A stretch of DNA of 64,000 nucleotides from Streptomyces canus (GTDB lineage: Bacteria; Actinomycetota; Actinomycetes; Streptomycetales; Streptomycetaceae). The notes under the pieces are model-generated. The model did no database searches, was not told the origin of the DNA, and saw only the letters and a list, made by a program, of their open reading frames with translations. The position numbers were made by a program, and so were the translations under genes. Below are positions 16,960 to 24,843 of the stretch, piece after piece; within the stretch, counting starts at the first letter, position 1; each line of letters begins with the position of its first letter. The stretch covers positions 52,917-116,916 of the forward strand of contig NZ_KQ948676.1 in assembly GCF_001514145.1 (NCBI RefSeq), in the 5' to 3' direction.

Positions 16960-19260
16960 TCACCGCATCCAGTGACCGTCGGTGCTCCATCCCAGGAAAC
17001 GCCTGCTGCGGCAGGCGTCCGCCGTTCCGTCACCGCCGAAGGTGCCGCCCTCGGCGACCAGGGCCAGGCCCGTGAGGGCCGGGGCCAGACGGGGCTCGAC
17101 GTGGCTGGGGTGCCGGGCCGTCTCCGCACCCAGGCCCACGATGAACCGTCGCTGCTCCTCGGGCGGACACAGGGACAGGAAGAACACCATCTGGCGCCAC
17201 GCGTAGGCGGCATCCTTGATGGTGCTCAAGGGGCGCGGGTTGTGGTGGACACGAGCGGTCAGCCGGCACACGGTGACGAACGAGCGGTGCGCCAGGTCGG
17301 CCCAGCCAGGCCGTGGAGCGATGCCCACCCGGTGGACCAGCGTGGCCAGGTTGTGCGTGGTGAGGATCTGCGCCTGCTCGATCACCGTGCCGTTCGCGGC
17401 GACCGACCAGGAGCCCGGCGTCGTCCCGGCTCGCCCGGTGGCCAGCCGCGCGAACCCGGGAGAGGTCGGGGCGCGATGTGAACGGGTCGGGGCCGTGCCC
17501 GTTTCGGCGATCGCCAGATCGCGGACCTCCGCATAGTCGATGCCGTAGTACCGCTCGTACAGCGTGCCGCCCAGCAGGTCACCGGCGATCCGCGCCGCCG
17601 TCAGGAACTTCCGGCTGAACTCTCCCATGAAGATGTCGGCGGCCAGCTCCTCCACGAACGGAACGCCCAGGGCGCACTGCCTTTCCAGCACGCTGAGTTC
17701 GCGGACCAGCGGGTTGGGCAGGATGGTGCCCGGAAACGCCTGCACGGCCAGTTCGCCCAGCTGTCGCAGCACGGTCAGTGCGCCTTCGCCGTCGGACGTG
17801 CCCGATACGGCGGACCGCCGGCCGGACACCGCCCGCACCCAAGGCAGTTCCTCGATACGCACCTGCCGCTCCAGGTTGAGCAGCAGCAGGGAGCGGCGGT
17901 TGCGGAATGCCCGGTAGTGGGCGGCCATCAACGCCCGCAGCCTTTCGTCGCCGTACGCCCGCGCGGTGGCAGCGGCGACCAACTGCGGTACCAGCTCGGC
18001 CAGAACCTCGGCGGAGGGGACGACACCCCGTTCCACGAGGGTACCGAGCGGAGCGCTCAGTGCGGACACGACCACTTGCCCGATGGCGGGCGGCAGGACG
18101 GCCCCGACGGGCAGCCCTGCCGCCCGGCTCTCCTCCTCGCTCACCGGGCGAAGCAGCGGATCCACATCCGGGATGCCCGCCTGCTGGGGAAGGGCGTCGA
18201 GTCGGCGCAACACGAGCTGGGCCAGGGCGTGGTGGGAGGGCAGCTCCGCCTGCGCGGCCTGGCTGCGGCGGAGGGCCGTATGGCCTGGCGAGCCGGGCCG
18301 ACCGCGCCGTCGCACCATGGACTGCACCGCGTGCCGCAACAGGCCGAGCCGACGCGCGTCCAGCGGCCGTCCGGCGACGACCTCCTCCAGCGCACCTCGC
18401 AGAATGCCCAGGTTCTCCTTGGGGTTGCGGTGCTTGGTGCAGAGCGTGTGCTCCGCGGCGAGCAGCCGGTAGCGGCCGAGCAGGACCTCGGCCCGCGCCA
18501 GCCAACCGGGGTCCGGGGCGTGTGCCAGGACCCGGCCTTCCTCGGCCGTCCGCAACCAGTGTGCGAGGAGCTCGTCTCCGAACGGCTGCCAGACGGTGAG
18601 TGCTTCTCGCTGGGTCTCGACGGCCCTGTTCGGTCGTCGTCGCTCCAGGGTGACGACCGCGTCCAGGACGGTGCGCCTGTGGACATCCGTGCCGGTGTCC
18701 GGCGCGGGGCGGTCCGTCGGACGGGGCAGGAAGCGCAGCCGGTCGGCGAACGGTTCCAGTTCCGCCAGGAGGTCCAGCGCCGCGTCCGTCTCCCCGTGCC
18801 GCACCAGCCAGGCCATGGTGAGCAGTGCCGCCTCCTCGGGGACGTCGATCCGGTAGCGGCCGCCGTCCAACAGTGCCCACAACCATGTGAATCCGGGCTC
18901 GGTGAGACAGTGGGCGAAGATCGCACGGCGCTCTGCGGGCACCCCGAAACTCCGGGCCGTCTCGGTTTCGTACGGCTGGAGCGGGCCGGCCGCGCTCGCG
19001 GTCCCTGTGGCGAAGCCGCCGCGCAGCACCTCGGGGGTGACCCAGGCCGGGAACCCCGCGACCGGGGTCCGCGAACCGATCGTGAGCCGGCCCGCGGCCA
19101 TCCCTACGAGGACCTCCCGCCAGCGCTGCCCGCGCACCTCGGCGCGGCGCCGGGTGTCGGGGTCCTCATGGGTCAGCGCGGTCATGAATGCCTTGGCCAG
19201 CCGGCCTGCGGCATACGAGGGCGGCGCGGTCAGAGGCTGCTGCTCAGCGTTGTCGTTCAT
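16960..19260 (-). CDS. Large protein of unknown function (766 aa)
   Basis: The frame gives a mostly alpha-helical soluble protein with no signal peptide, no membrane span and no motif I recognise. It has many Arg/Leu-rich helices (LERQVRIEELPWVRAVSGRR, residues about 500-520). Internal features include long helical pairs that could be a repeat scaffold. Codon usage is fully typical. The ATG at 19260 is chosen because upstream codons of the open frame coincide with a tRNA-like cloverleaf; no strong binding site is seen, so the start could be later. No operon partner. Confidence 0.7.
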   Translation of the reverse strand: MNDNAEQQPLTAPPSYAAGRLAKAFMTALTHEDPDTRRRAEVRGQRWREVLVGMAAGRLTIGSRTPVAGFPAWVTPEVLRGGFATGTASAAGPLQPYETETARSFGVPAERRAIFAHCLTEPGFTWLWALLDGGRYRIDVPEEAALLTMAWLVRHGETDAALDLLAELEPFADRLRFLPRPTDRPAPDTGTDVHRRTVLDAVVTLERRRPNRAVETQREALTVWQPFGDELLAHWLRTAEEGRVLAHAPDPGWLARAEVLLGRYRLLAAEHTLCTKHRNPKENLGILRGALEEVVAGRPLDARRLGLLRHAVQSMVRRRGRPGSPGHTALRRSQAAQAELPSHHALAQLVLRRLDALPQQAGIPDVDPLLRPVSEEESRAAGLPVGAVLPPAIGQVVVSALSAPLGTLVERGVVPSAEVLAELVPQLVAAATARAYGDERLRALMAAHYRAFRNRRSLLLLNLERQVRIEELPWVRAVSGRRSAVSGTSDGEGALTVLRQLGELAVQAFPGTILPNPLVRELSVLERQCALGVPFVEELAADIFMGEFSRKFLTAARIAGDLLGGTLYERYYGIDYAEVRDLAIAETGTAPTRSHRAPTSPGFARLATGRAGTTPGSWSVAANGTVIEQAQILTTHNLATLVHRVGIAPRPGWADLAHRSFVTVCRLTARVHHNPRPLSTIKDAAYAWRQMVFFLSLCPPEEQRRFIVGLGAETARHPSHVEPRLAPALTGLALVAEGGTFGGDGTADACRSRRFLGWSTDGHWMR

Positions 19261-19263
19261 AAG

Positions 19264-19335
19264 CCGACGTGGCAGGTTCCGCCCCTGCGCCCTCCGGGTC
19301 CAGAGCCCGGTGCTCTCCTGCTGAGCTACACGTCG
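19264..19335 (-). tRNA. tRNA-like cloverleaf, anticodon CUG (Gln), odd T-loop
   Basis: On the minus strand 72 nt fold into a complete cloverleaf: acceptor CGACGTG/CACGTCG (7 bp), linker TA, D-arm GCTC-AGCAGGA-GAGC with conserved A14 and GG, anticodon arm CCGGG-CTCTGGA-CCCGG, variable AGGGC, and T-arm GCAGG-GGCGGAA-CCTGC, then discriminator G. All stems pair perfectly. The T-loop lacks the conserved TTC and A58, and no CCA is encoded. It may be a pseudo-tRNA, a tRNA with an unusual T-loop, or a structured leader for the 766-aa gene, whose ATG begins three bases after its 3' end. Confidence 0.6.
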
Positions 19336-19468
19336 ATGAGCTCCGAAATTAGCCGTGGAGACGGGCATGGCTCAACCGGATTTCGCCCGTCGGGCGACGC
19401 AGCCGGGGCGGCCCTCAATAACCTTGGTGCTCAACGAGGGACACGTGCCGGCGATCGAGCAGGGGATC

Positions 19469-20011
19469 ATGAGCACCGAACTCACCTACGGGCCACCAGA
19501 ATTTCCCGAGGACCGCCCCGGCGGTTACGGCGCATCACCTGCCGCCGAGTCGCCAGACGTCCTGCTCGTCGTGGCGACGATGACGGCAACGCCGTTCCTG
19601 CAGGCGATCTCCACCTACTTCGGGAACGCTCTGGCCAAGGGGATGGGTTCCAGGACGCGCGACATCATGCACCGGTTCATCCGTCGGCAGGCGCGAGCGC
19701 GTCTCGACGAGCCGTCCGACGTCGTGGATCTCATCCACCTGCGGACCGAGGACGGGTGGCTGGTCGAGATGAAGGTGACCGTCGAACCGGAGGCCCTCGC
19801 TCAGCTTCCTGAGCTGTGCGCCGCGGACGCACCGCTCGGCGGGTCCGATCGGCGCCCCGGCACGGCGGCGACGATCCGCTGGGACCACGACGGCTACTGG
19901 ATCGCGGCGACGGTACGTGAGGACGGCCATCATGTCGCCTTCACCTGGGATCCAGAGGCGAAGCAATGGAGCGAGCGCACGTACCGCCGCCCCCTTCCCG
20001 TCACCACCTAG
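19469..20011 (+). CDS. Hypothetical protein (180 aa)
   Basis: The product begins MSTELTYGPPEFPEDR and has a hydrophobic segment (DVLLVVATMTATPFLQAIS, residues about 28-46), a basic middle, and a C-terminal half with beta-strand pattern (TIRWDHDGYWIAATV, HHVAFTWDPEAKQWSE). No family recognised. ATG 19469 follows AGGGG. The gene is divergent from the 766-aa gene across the tRNA-like element. Confidence 0.6.
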   Translation: MSTELTYGPPEFPEDRPGGYGASPAAESPDVLLVVATMTATPFLQAISTYFGNALAKGMGSRTRDIMHRFIRRQARARLDEPSDVVDLIHLRTEDGWLVEMKVTVEPEALAQLPELCAADAPLGGSDRRPGTAATIRWDHDGYWIAATVREDGHHVAFTWDPEAKQWSERTYRRPLPVTT

Positions 20012-20079
20012 GACGCGACTCCGGGCAAGCGGCTGCGGTCGGCTTGCGCCGGTCCCGGTGAGCTCGGTCAGATACGTCC

Positions 20080-20468
20080 ATGGACAGTGCGACAGACGAT
20101 GTGGATCAGGTGATCGCAGGCGAACGGCGACTCATGGATCCACGTGTCCGCGCCTCGCGGGAGCTCGCCGGGCGACTCCTCGACCCGCGGTTCGGGAAGG
20201 TCGCTGGATCCGGGCGCCGGTGGACGTACGAGACCATGCTCGCAGAACTGCCCGATCATCCGGGTAGTTCACCTGCCGGCCGCCGGTTCGAGCCTTCGGA
20301 CATCTCGGGCGCGCTGCTGGCCCCGGGGTTGGTCCATCTGACGTTCCAGAACGTCCTCGGCGAGCGCAGGACCAGGCACAGTTCGATCTGGCACAGAGGT
20401 GGCGGGGCGTGGGGTGGCGGATGTACTACCACGAGGCGACGCCTGTGCCTCCCGGCCTCCGAACCTGA
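20080..20468 (+). pseudogene. NTF2-like (DUF4440-type) protein, one-base frameshift
   Basis: The first 105 codons (VIAGERRLMDPRVRASRELAGRLL, then GSGRRWTYETMLAELP and GALLAPGLVHLTF) match small NTF2-fold proteins of the DUF4440 group. At about 20396 one base is lost; the next frame supplies the expected ending RWRGVGWRMYYHEATPVPPG and stops at 20468. In the original frame translation would instead run on into the next gene. No enzymatic role can be assigned. Start by the ATG at 20080. Confidence 0.7.
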
Positions 20469-20484
20469 GGGGCAGACTGCGTTC

Positions 20485-20868
20485 ATGCAGCTGCCCACCG
20501 AAGCCGTTACCGCCACCGTGCTGATCGAGGTCGTACGGATCTCCGCCCTTCCCGCCAGGTGGGACGTCCCGTACCCCGGCACGGCGGTTGCTCACTGGGC
20601 CGGGAGCGAGGCCGACGCCGCCCTGGCCCTGATCGAGAGCCTGCCCGGCAGTGAACAGCACCGCTGCGGCTTCTCGCCGGGCTGGAGCGTCCGGGCCTAC
20701 GACGACTCTCTCGATCTGGCGCTCTTCGAGGCGGCGTTCTGCTTCACCTGCCACGAGGTCCGCATGCGGGGAACGGCGGTGCCGCCCGCTCTGGCCACGC
20801 AGTTCTTCGACCCGGGCGCCCTGCCGGCCCGAACCCTGCTGTCTCTCTTCCGCAAGGAAGCCCCGTAG
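20485..20868 (+). CDS. Hypothetical protein (127 aa)
   Basis: The frame from ATG 20485 (MQLPTEAVTATVLIEVV) to 20868 codes for a small protein with W-x-V-x-Y-P-G-T-A, an acidic helix (EADAALALIESLPG) and the C-terminal block CHEVRMRGTAVPP. I do not recognise it. It shares its frame with the upstream NTF2-like relic by chance because of the frameshift there. AGGGGC lies 12 bases upstream. Confidence 0.55.
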   Translation: MQLPTEAVTATVLIEVVRISALPARWDVPYPGTAVAHWAGSEADAALALIESLPGSEQHRCGFSPGWSVRAYDDSLDLALFEAAFCFTCHEVRMRGTAVPPALATQFFDPGALPARTLLSLFRKEAP

Positions 20869-21099
20869 GCGACCGAGTGGATGAGCGTCACGACAGAGGC
20901 CCCGGGCGGCACGATGAAGGCCTTCTCACTCTCTCCAGGGAGCCAAGGCTGGTCAAGCAGTGTGGACGATCACGTGGTTCCCCATGGCTAACCTCACGTA
21001 ATTCCCGAGGTGGCCGTCCGCCCTCGCAGCGGCCTTGGTGCTCAGACGGCAGCGTTGCGCCTCGGGAACCAGCGAAGGCAGCTGATCGTCTTCCCGGAC

Positions 21100-21450
21100 A
21101 TGCCTTCCGTTCTCATTCTTGGAGTCGATCCGAACACGGTGCCTGGTATGGACGGGGACGTGATCCGCGCGGCCCTCGACCAGGAACTGGCACGTTTCGG
21201 TGACCGTGCCATCGACGCATGAATGACGCTGATTGCGCTGGATGAGTCAGCAGAGCCCGCGATGATCGCGGCACTGTCCGAGCGCGATTGGGACGTCGTC
21301 GTCATCGGTGGCGGGATCCGCAAACCGGAACCCCTTCTGCCGCTCTTCGAGCAGGTCGTGAACCTGGTCCGAGGGCATGCGCCGAAGGCTGCGATCGCGT
21401 TCAACACCAGCGGTGGCGACAGTGTCGAAGCAGCCAAGCGGTGGCTGTGA
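21100..21450 (+). pseudogene. Rossmann-like small protein split by an in-frame TGA
   Basis: Two abutting frames, 21100-21222 (MPSVLILGVDPNTVPG...DRAIDA) and 21223-21450 (MTLIALDESAEPAM...VEAAKRWL), are in the same phase and read as one protein of about 116 residues interrupted by a single TGA at 21220-21222. The second half has DVVVIGGGIRKPEPLLPLFEQVV and AIAFNTSGGDSVEAA. The ATG directly after the TGA (TGAATG) could allow re-initiation, so the halves might still be made. I have seen similar full-length proteins in Streptomyces without a known function. Confidence 0.6.
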
Positions 21451-21510
21451 ACCCGGGCCGGCCTGGTCAGCCGTGCCCGCCCAGGTAGCCCTCGGCCGTC
21501 GCCTCTCCTG

Positions 21511-22350
21511 CTACCACGTCAACCCCAGTGCGGGGGGTGGGAGTTTGTGCCGCAGGAGGGAACGCGGACAACTGGGCGTGGCGTCAGGTGGCCGACGGCT
21601 TGTCGGTGGGTCCCTTCTGTCGCTTGTGTTGGGGCGGTAGCCGGGGCAGTTCATGATGATCTGGTGGCTGGCGTTGATCAGGCGGTCCAGGAGCGACTCG
21701 GCGACGACCGGGTTGGGGAAGAGCGCATACCAGTCGCTGGGCGCCCGGTTGCTGGTGATGATCAAGGACCGGCCTTGCCGCTCGGAGACGAGTTCGTAGA
21801 GGTCGTCGGCCTGGGACGGGTGCAGCTGCCGCATCGCGACGTCGTCGAGGATGAGCAGGTCGGGGCGGATGAGTTCGCGCATGCGCTTGTCCCAGGTGCG
21901 GTCCGCGTGGCCGCCGGCGAGCTCGGCCAGGATGCGGCTGGTCTTGGCGAAGCGGGCGTTGGCGCCCTGGCGGACGGCCTGGTGGCCGAGGGCCTGGGCG
22001 ACGTGTGTCTTCCAGACGCCTACGGGTCCGAACAGAATGACGGACTCGCCGGAGTGGAGCCAGCGCAGGGCTGCGTGGTCACGGATCTGGGCGGCGGGCA
22101 GCTTCGGGGAAGCGTTGAAGTCGAAGCACTCCAAGGTGGCCTGCTGCTCGAACTTCGCTCTGCGCAGGCGCGGTTCGAGAGCGACGGACTCGCGGCGGGT
22201 GATCTCGCCCTGGCAGAGGACCTGAAGGAAGTCGAGGTGTCCCAGTTCGCCCTTCTGGGCCTGAGTGAGTCGGGCGTCGAGGGTTTCCAGCATCCCGGAC
22301 AGCCGCAGGTTCTTGAGCGAGTCGCGCAGGGCGGTGGTCATCACACTCAT
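21511..22350 (-). CDS. istB: IS21-family ATP-binding helper, altered P-loop
   Basis: IstB is the AAA+ helper that works with the IstA transposase. The protein starts MSVMTTALRDSLKNLRL and has the DUF/IstB core: LRRAKFEQQATLECFDF, the Walker A region GPVGVWKTH, Walker B LLILDDV, and SLIITSNRAPSDW. The Walker A consensus is G-x-x-G-x-G-K-T; here the last Gly is Trp, which one G-to-T change in the codon would explain. ATP binding is therefore doubtful. It overlaps the end of the istA fragment (ATGA type). The C-terminal 50 residues look atypical. Confidence 0.85.
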   Translation of the reverse strand: MSVMTTALRDSLKNLRLSGMLETLDARLTQAQKGELGHLDFLQVLCQGEITRRESVALEPRLRRAKFEQQATLECFDFNASPKLPAAQIRDHAALRWLHSGESVILFGPVGVWKTHVAQALGHQAVRQGANARFAKTSRILAELAGGHADRTWDKRMRELIRPDLLILDDVAMRQLHPSQADDLYELVSERQGRSLIITSNRAPSDWYALFPNPVVAESLLDRLINASHQIIMNCPGYRPNTSDRRDPPTSRRPPDATPSCPRSLLRHKLPPPALGLTW

Positions 22351-22668
22351 CGGACGGCCTCCTGGGCGCAACCACAGTCCTGGTCGTCCTGGCTGTCGCC
22401 GGGCGTCTGGGTGGGGACGGCGGCGAACAGGCCCTCGGGGCCGTGCAGGAAGGCCGCGGCTCCGGCGTCACCGGTCTCCGGTTCCGGATCGGTCTCGGTC
22501 TCGGTCTCGGTCTCGGTCCCAGCGACCAGGATCCCCTTGACGGTGCGGTAGGACGGGTCGCCGACGGTGATCGCCTTTCTGCAAGCGGCTTCCAGACGGG
22601 CGTCGCCGTACTTCTTGCGCAGTCCGAGGACTCCCTGGGCCGCGCGGAGCCGGTAGAGGGCGCGCCGA
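22347..22668 (-). pseudogene. istA: IS21-family transposase, C-terminal fragment
   Basis: Only about the last 105 codons of IstA remain: LRAAQGVLGLRKKYGDARLEAACRKA, DPSYRTVKGIL, an acidic tail and AAAFLHGPEGLFA. The DDE core and HTH are absent. The 5' side is joined to the truncated alcohol dehydrogenase gene at about 22668, and the stop overlaps the istB start. The element is therefore immobile by itself. Confidence 0.82.
22491..22514 (-). repeat. GGTCTC hexamer repeat inside istA
   Basis: Four exact tandem copies of GGTCTC (plus strand) encode a run of Glu-Thr pairs (TETETETETD) in the IstA tail. The repeat keeps the frame. Confidence 0.85.
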
Positions 22669-23408
22669 AGTCCAGTGGCGCCGACACCGTGGAGACGATC
22701 AGGTCGAAGGAGCAGGCGAGCTCCTCGAACGTCTTCGGTCACTGGTCGCGTAGTAGTGGTCGGCGCCCAGCTTCAGGCCGTCGTCCTTCTTGCGCAGCGA
22801 CGGGGAGAGGACAGTGACCTCCGCGCCGAGCGCCTTCGCGATCTTGACGCCCACGTGGCCGAGACCGCCCAGTCCGACCACAGCGACCTTTCTTGCCGGG
22901 CCCCCGCCCCACTGCTTGAGCGGCGCGTACGTGGTGATGCCCGCGCACAGCAGCGGCGCGGCGACGTCCAGGGACAGCCCATCGGGAATACGGACGACGA
23001 AGTTCTCGACGACGACGTGCGTGGCGTAGCCGCCGTAGGTGGGCTCTCCGTCACGACCGATGCCGTTGCACGTCTGGACAGCCCCCCCGGCACACAGTGC
23101 TGTTCCGGCCTTGCAGCTTTCGCACTCGCGGCAGGAGTCGACCAGACAGCCCACGCCCACCCGCTCGCCGACCTTGTACTTGGTCACCCCGGGGCCGACC
23201 TCGCAGACGACGCCCGCGATCTCGTGGCCCGGGACCATCGGGAAGATCGCCTCACCCCAGCCCTCGCGGACCTGGTGGATGTCCAAGTGGCAGATGCCCC
23301 CGAACTTGATGTCGATCAGCACATCGAACTCGCCGGCCGGGCGGCGCTCGATGGGGGCTCCATGGGAGCCTTGGCGGCGGGGGCAGCGTACGCAGCAACA
23401 GTGGTCAT
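22668..23408 (-). pseudogene. Zinc-dependent NAD(P) alcohol dehydrogenase, truncated and twice frameshifted
   Basis: The gene starts at ATG 23408 (MTTVAAYAAPAAKAP). A base is lost near 23360, after which the frame reads GEFDVLIDIKFGGICHLDIH, GHEIAGVV, the structural-zinc Cys cluster (CRECESCKAGTALC) and the Rossmann GLGGLGHVGVKIAKALGAEV. A second base is lost at about 22740; the next frame continues FEELACSFDLIVSTVSAPLDFG and is then cut by the IS21 relic. About 100 C-terminal residues are missing. The catalytic Ser replaced by Leu in ICHLDIH is also unusual (SDIH is typical). Confidence 0.85.
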
Positions 23409-23578
23409 GCCGACGGTTCTCCTGGCTGAGGTTCCGCGCCCGGCCGCCTTCCGGCCGGACACGGTGGCCAGCGTCCCGGCCGGGCCGGTATTCACCCAGG
23501 TCACGGATTTGCGTATGCCCGCGATGCCTACCACTGGCTGGGGCAGGCTGTGTGCGTGCGACCGGGGATACTCAAGGC

Positions 23579-23758
23579 ATGGACGAATCCCCCGAACCGG
23601 TGCACGAGCCCGCCTCCACCTCGCCGCCTCCGGCGCCGTCGATCCCGCCCGCGTCGTCTCCCATGGGCTCGACTGGGAGCAACTGCCTGACGCGCTGGCG
23701 GAGAAGCAGCTGAAGCCCGTCTTCTTACGGGACATCACCCCGGCTCCTGCCCCGAGCT
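23579..23758 (+). other. Short relic, possibly the tail of a dehydrogenase
   Basis: One frame ending at 23758 reads ARLHLAASGAVDPARVVSH then LDWEQLPDALAEKQLKPVF. This resembles the C-terminal helix pattern of medium-chain dehydrogenases, but the match is from memory and short. An ATG frame (MDESPEPVHEP) starts at 23579 in another phase. Confidence 0.3.
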
Positions 23759-24101
23759 GATCCCCGCCGCCCGGCCGCGGCATGCGGCCACGCACCGAGA
23801 AGCCCCGATGACATCGCCTCTGCCCCACCACTCCCCCACCAGCACCGCCCCCGGGCGACAAGACGAGGAGGAACTCCACCAGCGACGGACGGCGATCGCC
23901 AGGCGGGTCGGCGTCTCAGCCTTATCTCTTCCGGCTCTTCCCCTGACAAGAAGGCGATCTTCGGCACGCCCGCCAGTCCATGACGGACGCCTACGCACAA
24001 CTGATCTCGACGCGCCCCAAACTCTCCTGACGCGGCCGCCCAGGCGCGAGGCGATGACCTGATCGGCGAACCCGTGGGAAGCGCTCCGGAAGGACGATCC
24101 G
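23759..24101. other. Intergenic region, no gene seen
   Basis: About 340 bases between the relic and the TetR gene. One plus frame (23808-24062) has an acidic-basic helix but no recognisable family. Confidence 0.4.
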
Positions 24102-24671
24102 TCAGCGCACGCCCGCCGCGTCGAGCAGGGTGATCACCGTGGGCGCAATGAGCCCCGTCAGTTTGTCCGCGCCGATGCCCGCGCGGGCGCTGCCACCGTC
24201 GAAGACGAGGCTGAGCTGCCGGGCCAGCAGACCGGGATCGCTCGCCCCGGCGCGTTCGGCCTCGGCGCGGAAGAAGGCGGTCAGGTTCGCCTTGACCTGA
24301 TGGGCGACCCGGCTCGCGGGGTGGCTCTGGTCCTTGAGCTCGATCTGCGCGGCCAGATAGGGGCAGCCGTAGAACTCGGGCGCGCCCGACTGCGCTTCCA
24401 CCTGCTCGAAGACATGCAGGATCCGCTCCCGGGGGGAGCGGTCGTCGTCCGCCGCGGGCAGCAGCGCCGCCACGTAGGCGGAAGTGCGCCGCTCCAGACT
24501 CGCCGCGATCAGTTCGTCCTTGCTCTGGAACAGCTGGTACATGGAGCGCTTGGACACCCCCGCCGCCTTGCACAGCGCCTCGACGCCGATGTTGACGCCG
24601 TCTCGGTAGGTGAGCGTGGCCGCCGCCTCCAGCAGCCGCTCCCTGGGGCTTGGTTTCACTTCGGTGGTCAT
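24102..24671 (-). CDS. TetR-family repressor
   Basis: A 189-residue repressor. The N-terminal HTH (residues 8-55) reads RERLLEAAATLTYRDGVNIGVEALCKAAGVSKRSMYQLFQSKDELI, the classic TetR form. The C-terminal ligand domain has FYGCPYLAAQIELKDQSHPA, as in regulators of oxidoreductase and efflux genes. A perfect palindrome AAACCGATCGGTTT lies 33 bases before the start, which suggests autoregulation. The same palindrome precedes the 4Fe-4S/permease operon and the SDR/hydrolase genes, so this protein is the likely regulator of all of them. Confidence 0.93.
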   Translation of the reverse strand: MTTEVKPSPRERLLEAAATLTYRDGVNIGVEALCKAAGVSKRSMYQLFQSKDELIAASLERRTSAYVAALLPAADDDRSPRERILHVFEQVEAQSGAPEFYGCPYLAAQIELKDQSHPASRVAHQVKANLTAFFRAEAERAGASDPGLLARQLSLVFDGGSARAGIGADKLTGLIAPTVITLLDAAGVR

Positions 24672-24703
24672 ACCGCGAGGTTAACCCAAAGAGAAGCAAA
24701 TGA

Positions 24704-24717
24704 AAACCGATCGGTTT
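24704..24717. promoter_or_regulatory. TetR operator, AAACCGATCGGTTT
   Basis: A perfect 14-bp palindrome 33 bases upstream of the tetR start; an identical copy is at 28260-28273 and near copies at 27313, 27336 and 28284. Confidence 0.75.
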
Positions 24718-24745
24718 CCATGGTGGCGTCCGCGCGGAAGCTCAG

Positions 24746-24769
24746 CGACGGCCCGAGGGAAGGCCGTCG
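24746..24769 (-). terminator. Terminator-like hairpin after the permease gene
   Basis: CGACGGCC and GGCCGTCG flank an 8-nt loop, 75 bases after the stop of the permease gene and before the tetR operator. Confidence 0.5.
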
Positions 24770-24843
24770 CCGAGCCATGGTGGTGCACGTGCCCGTCGCC
24801 CCGGCAGGGGTGACACCCAGGGATGTGGCGAGGGTGGCCTGCG

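Noticed and set aside
17917..19812. 631-codon plus-strand open frame
   Set aside because: Shadow of the 766-aa minus-strand gene; low-complexity composition and no motif.
20080..20868. Single 262-aa gene
   Set aside because: The first part matches an NTF2-like protein whose real ending lies in another frame after a one-base loss; the second part reads as a separate protein.
21220..21222. TGA as selenocysteine
   Set aside because: No selenoprotein family resemblance, no obvious SECIS-like hairpin after it, and an ATG follows at once.
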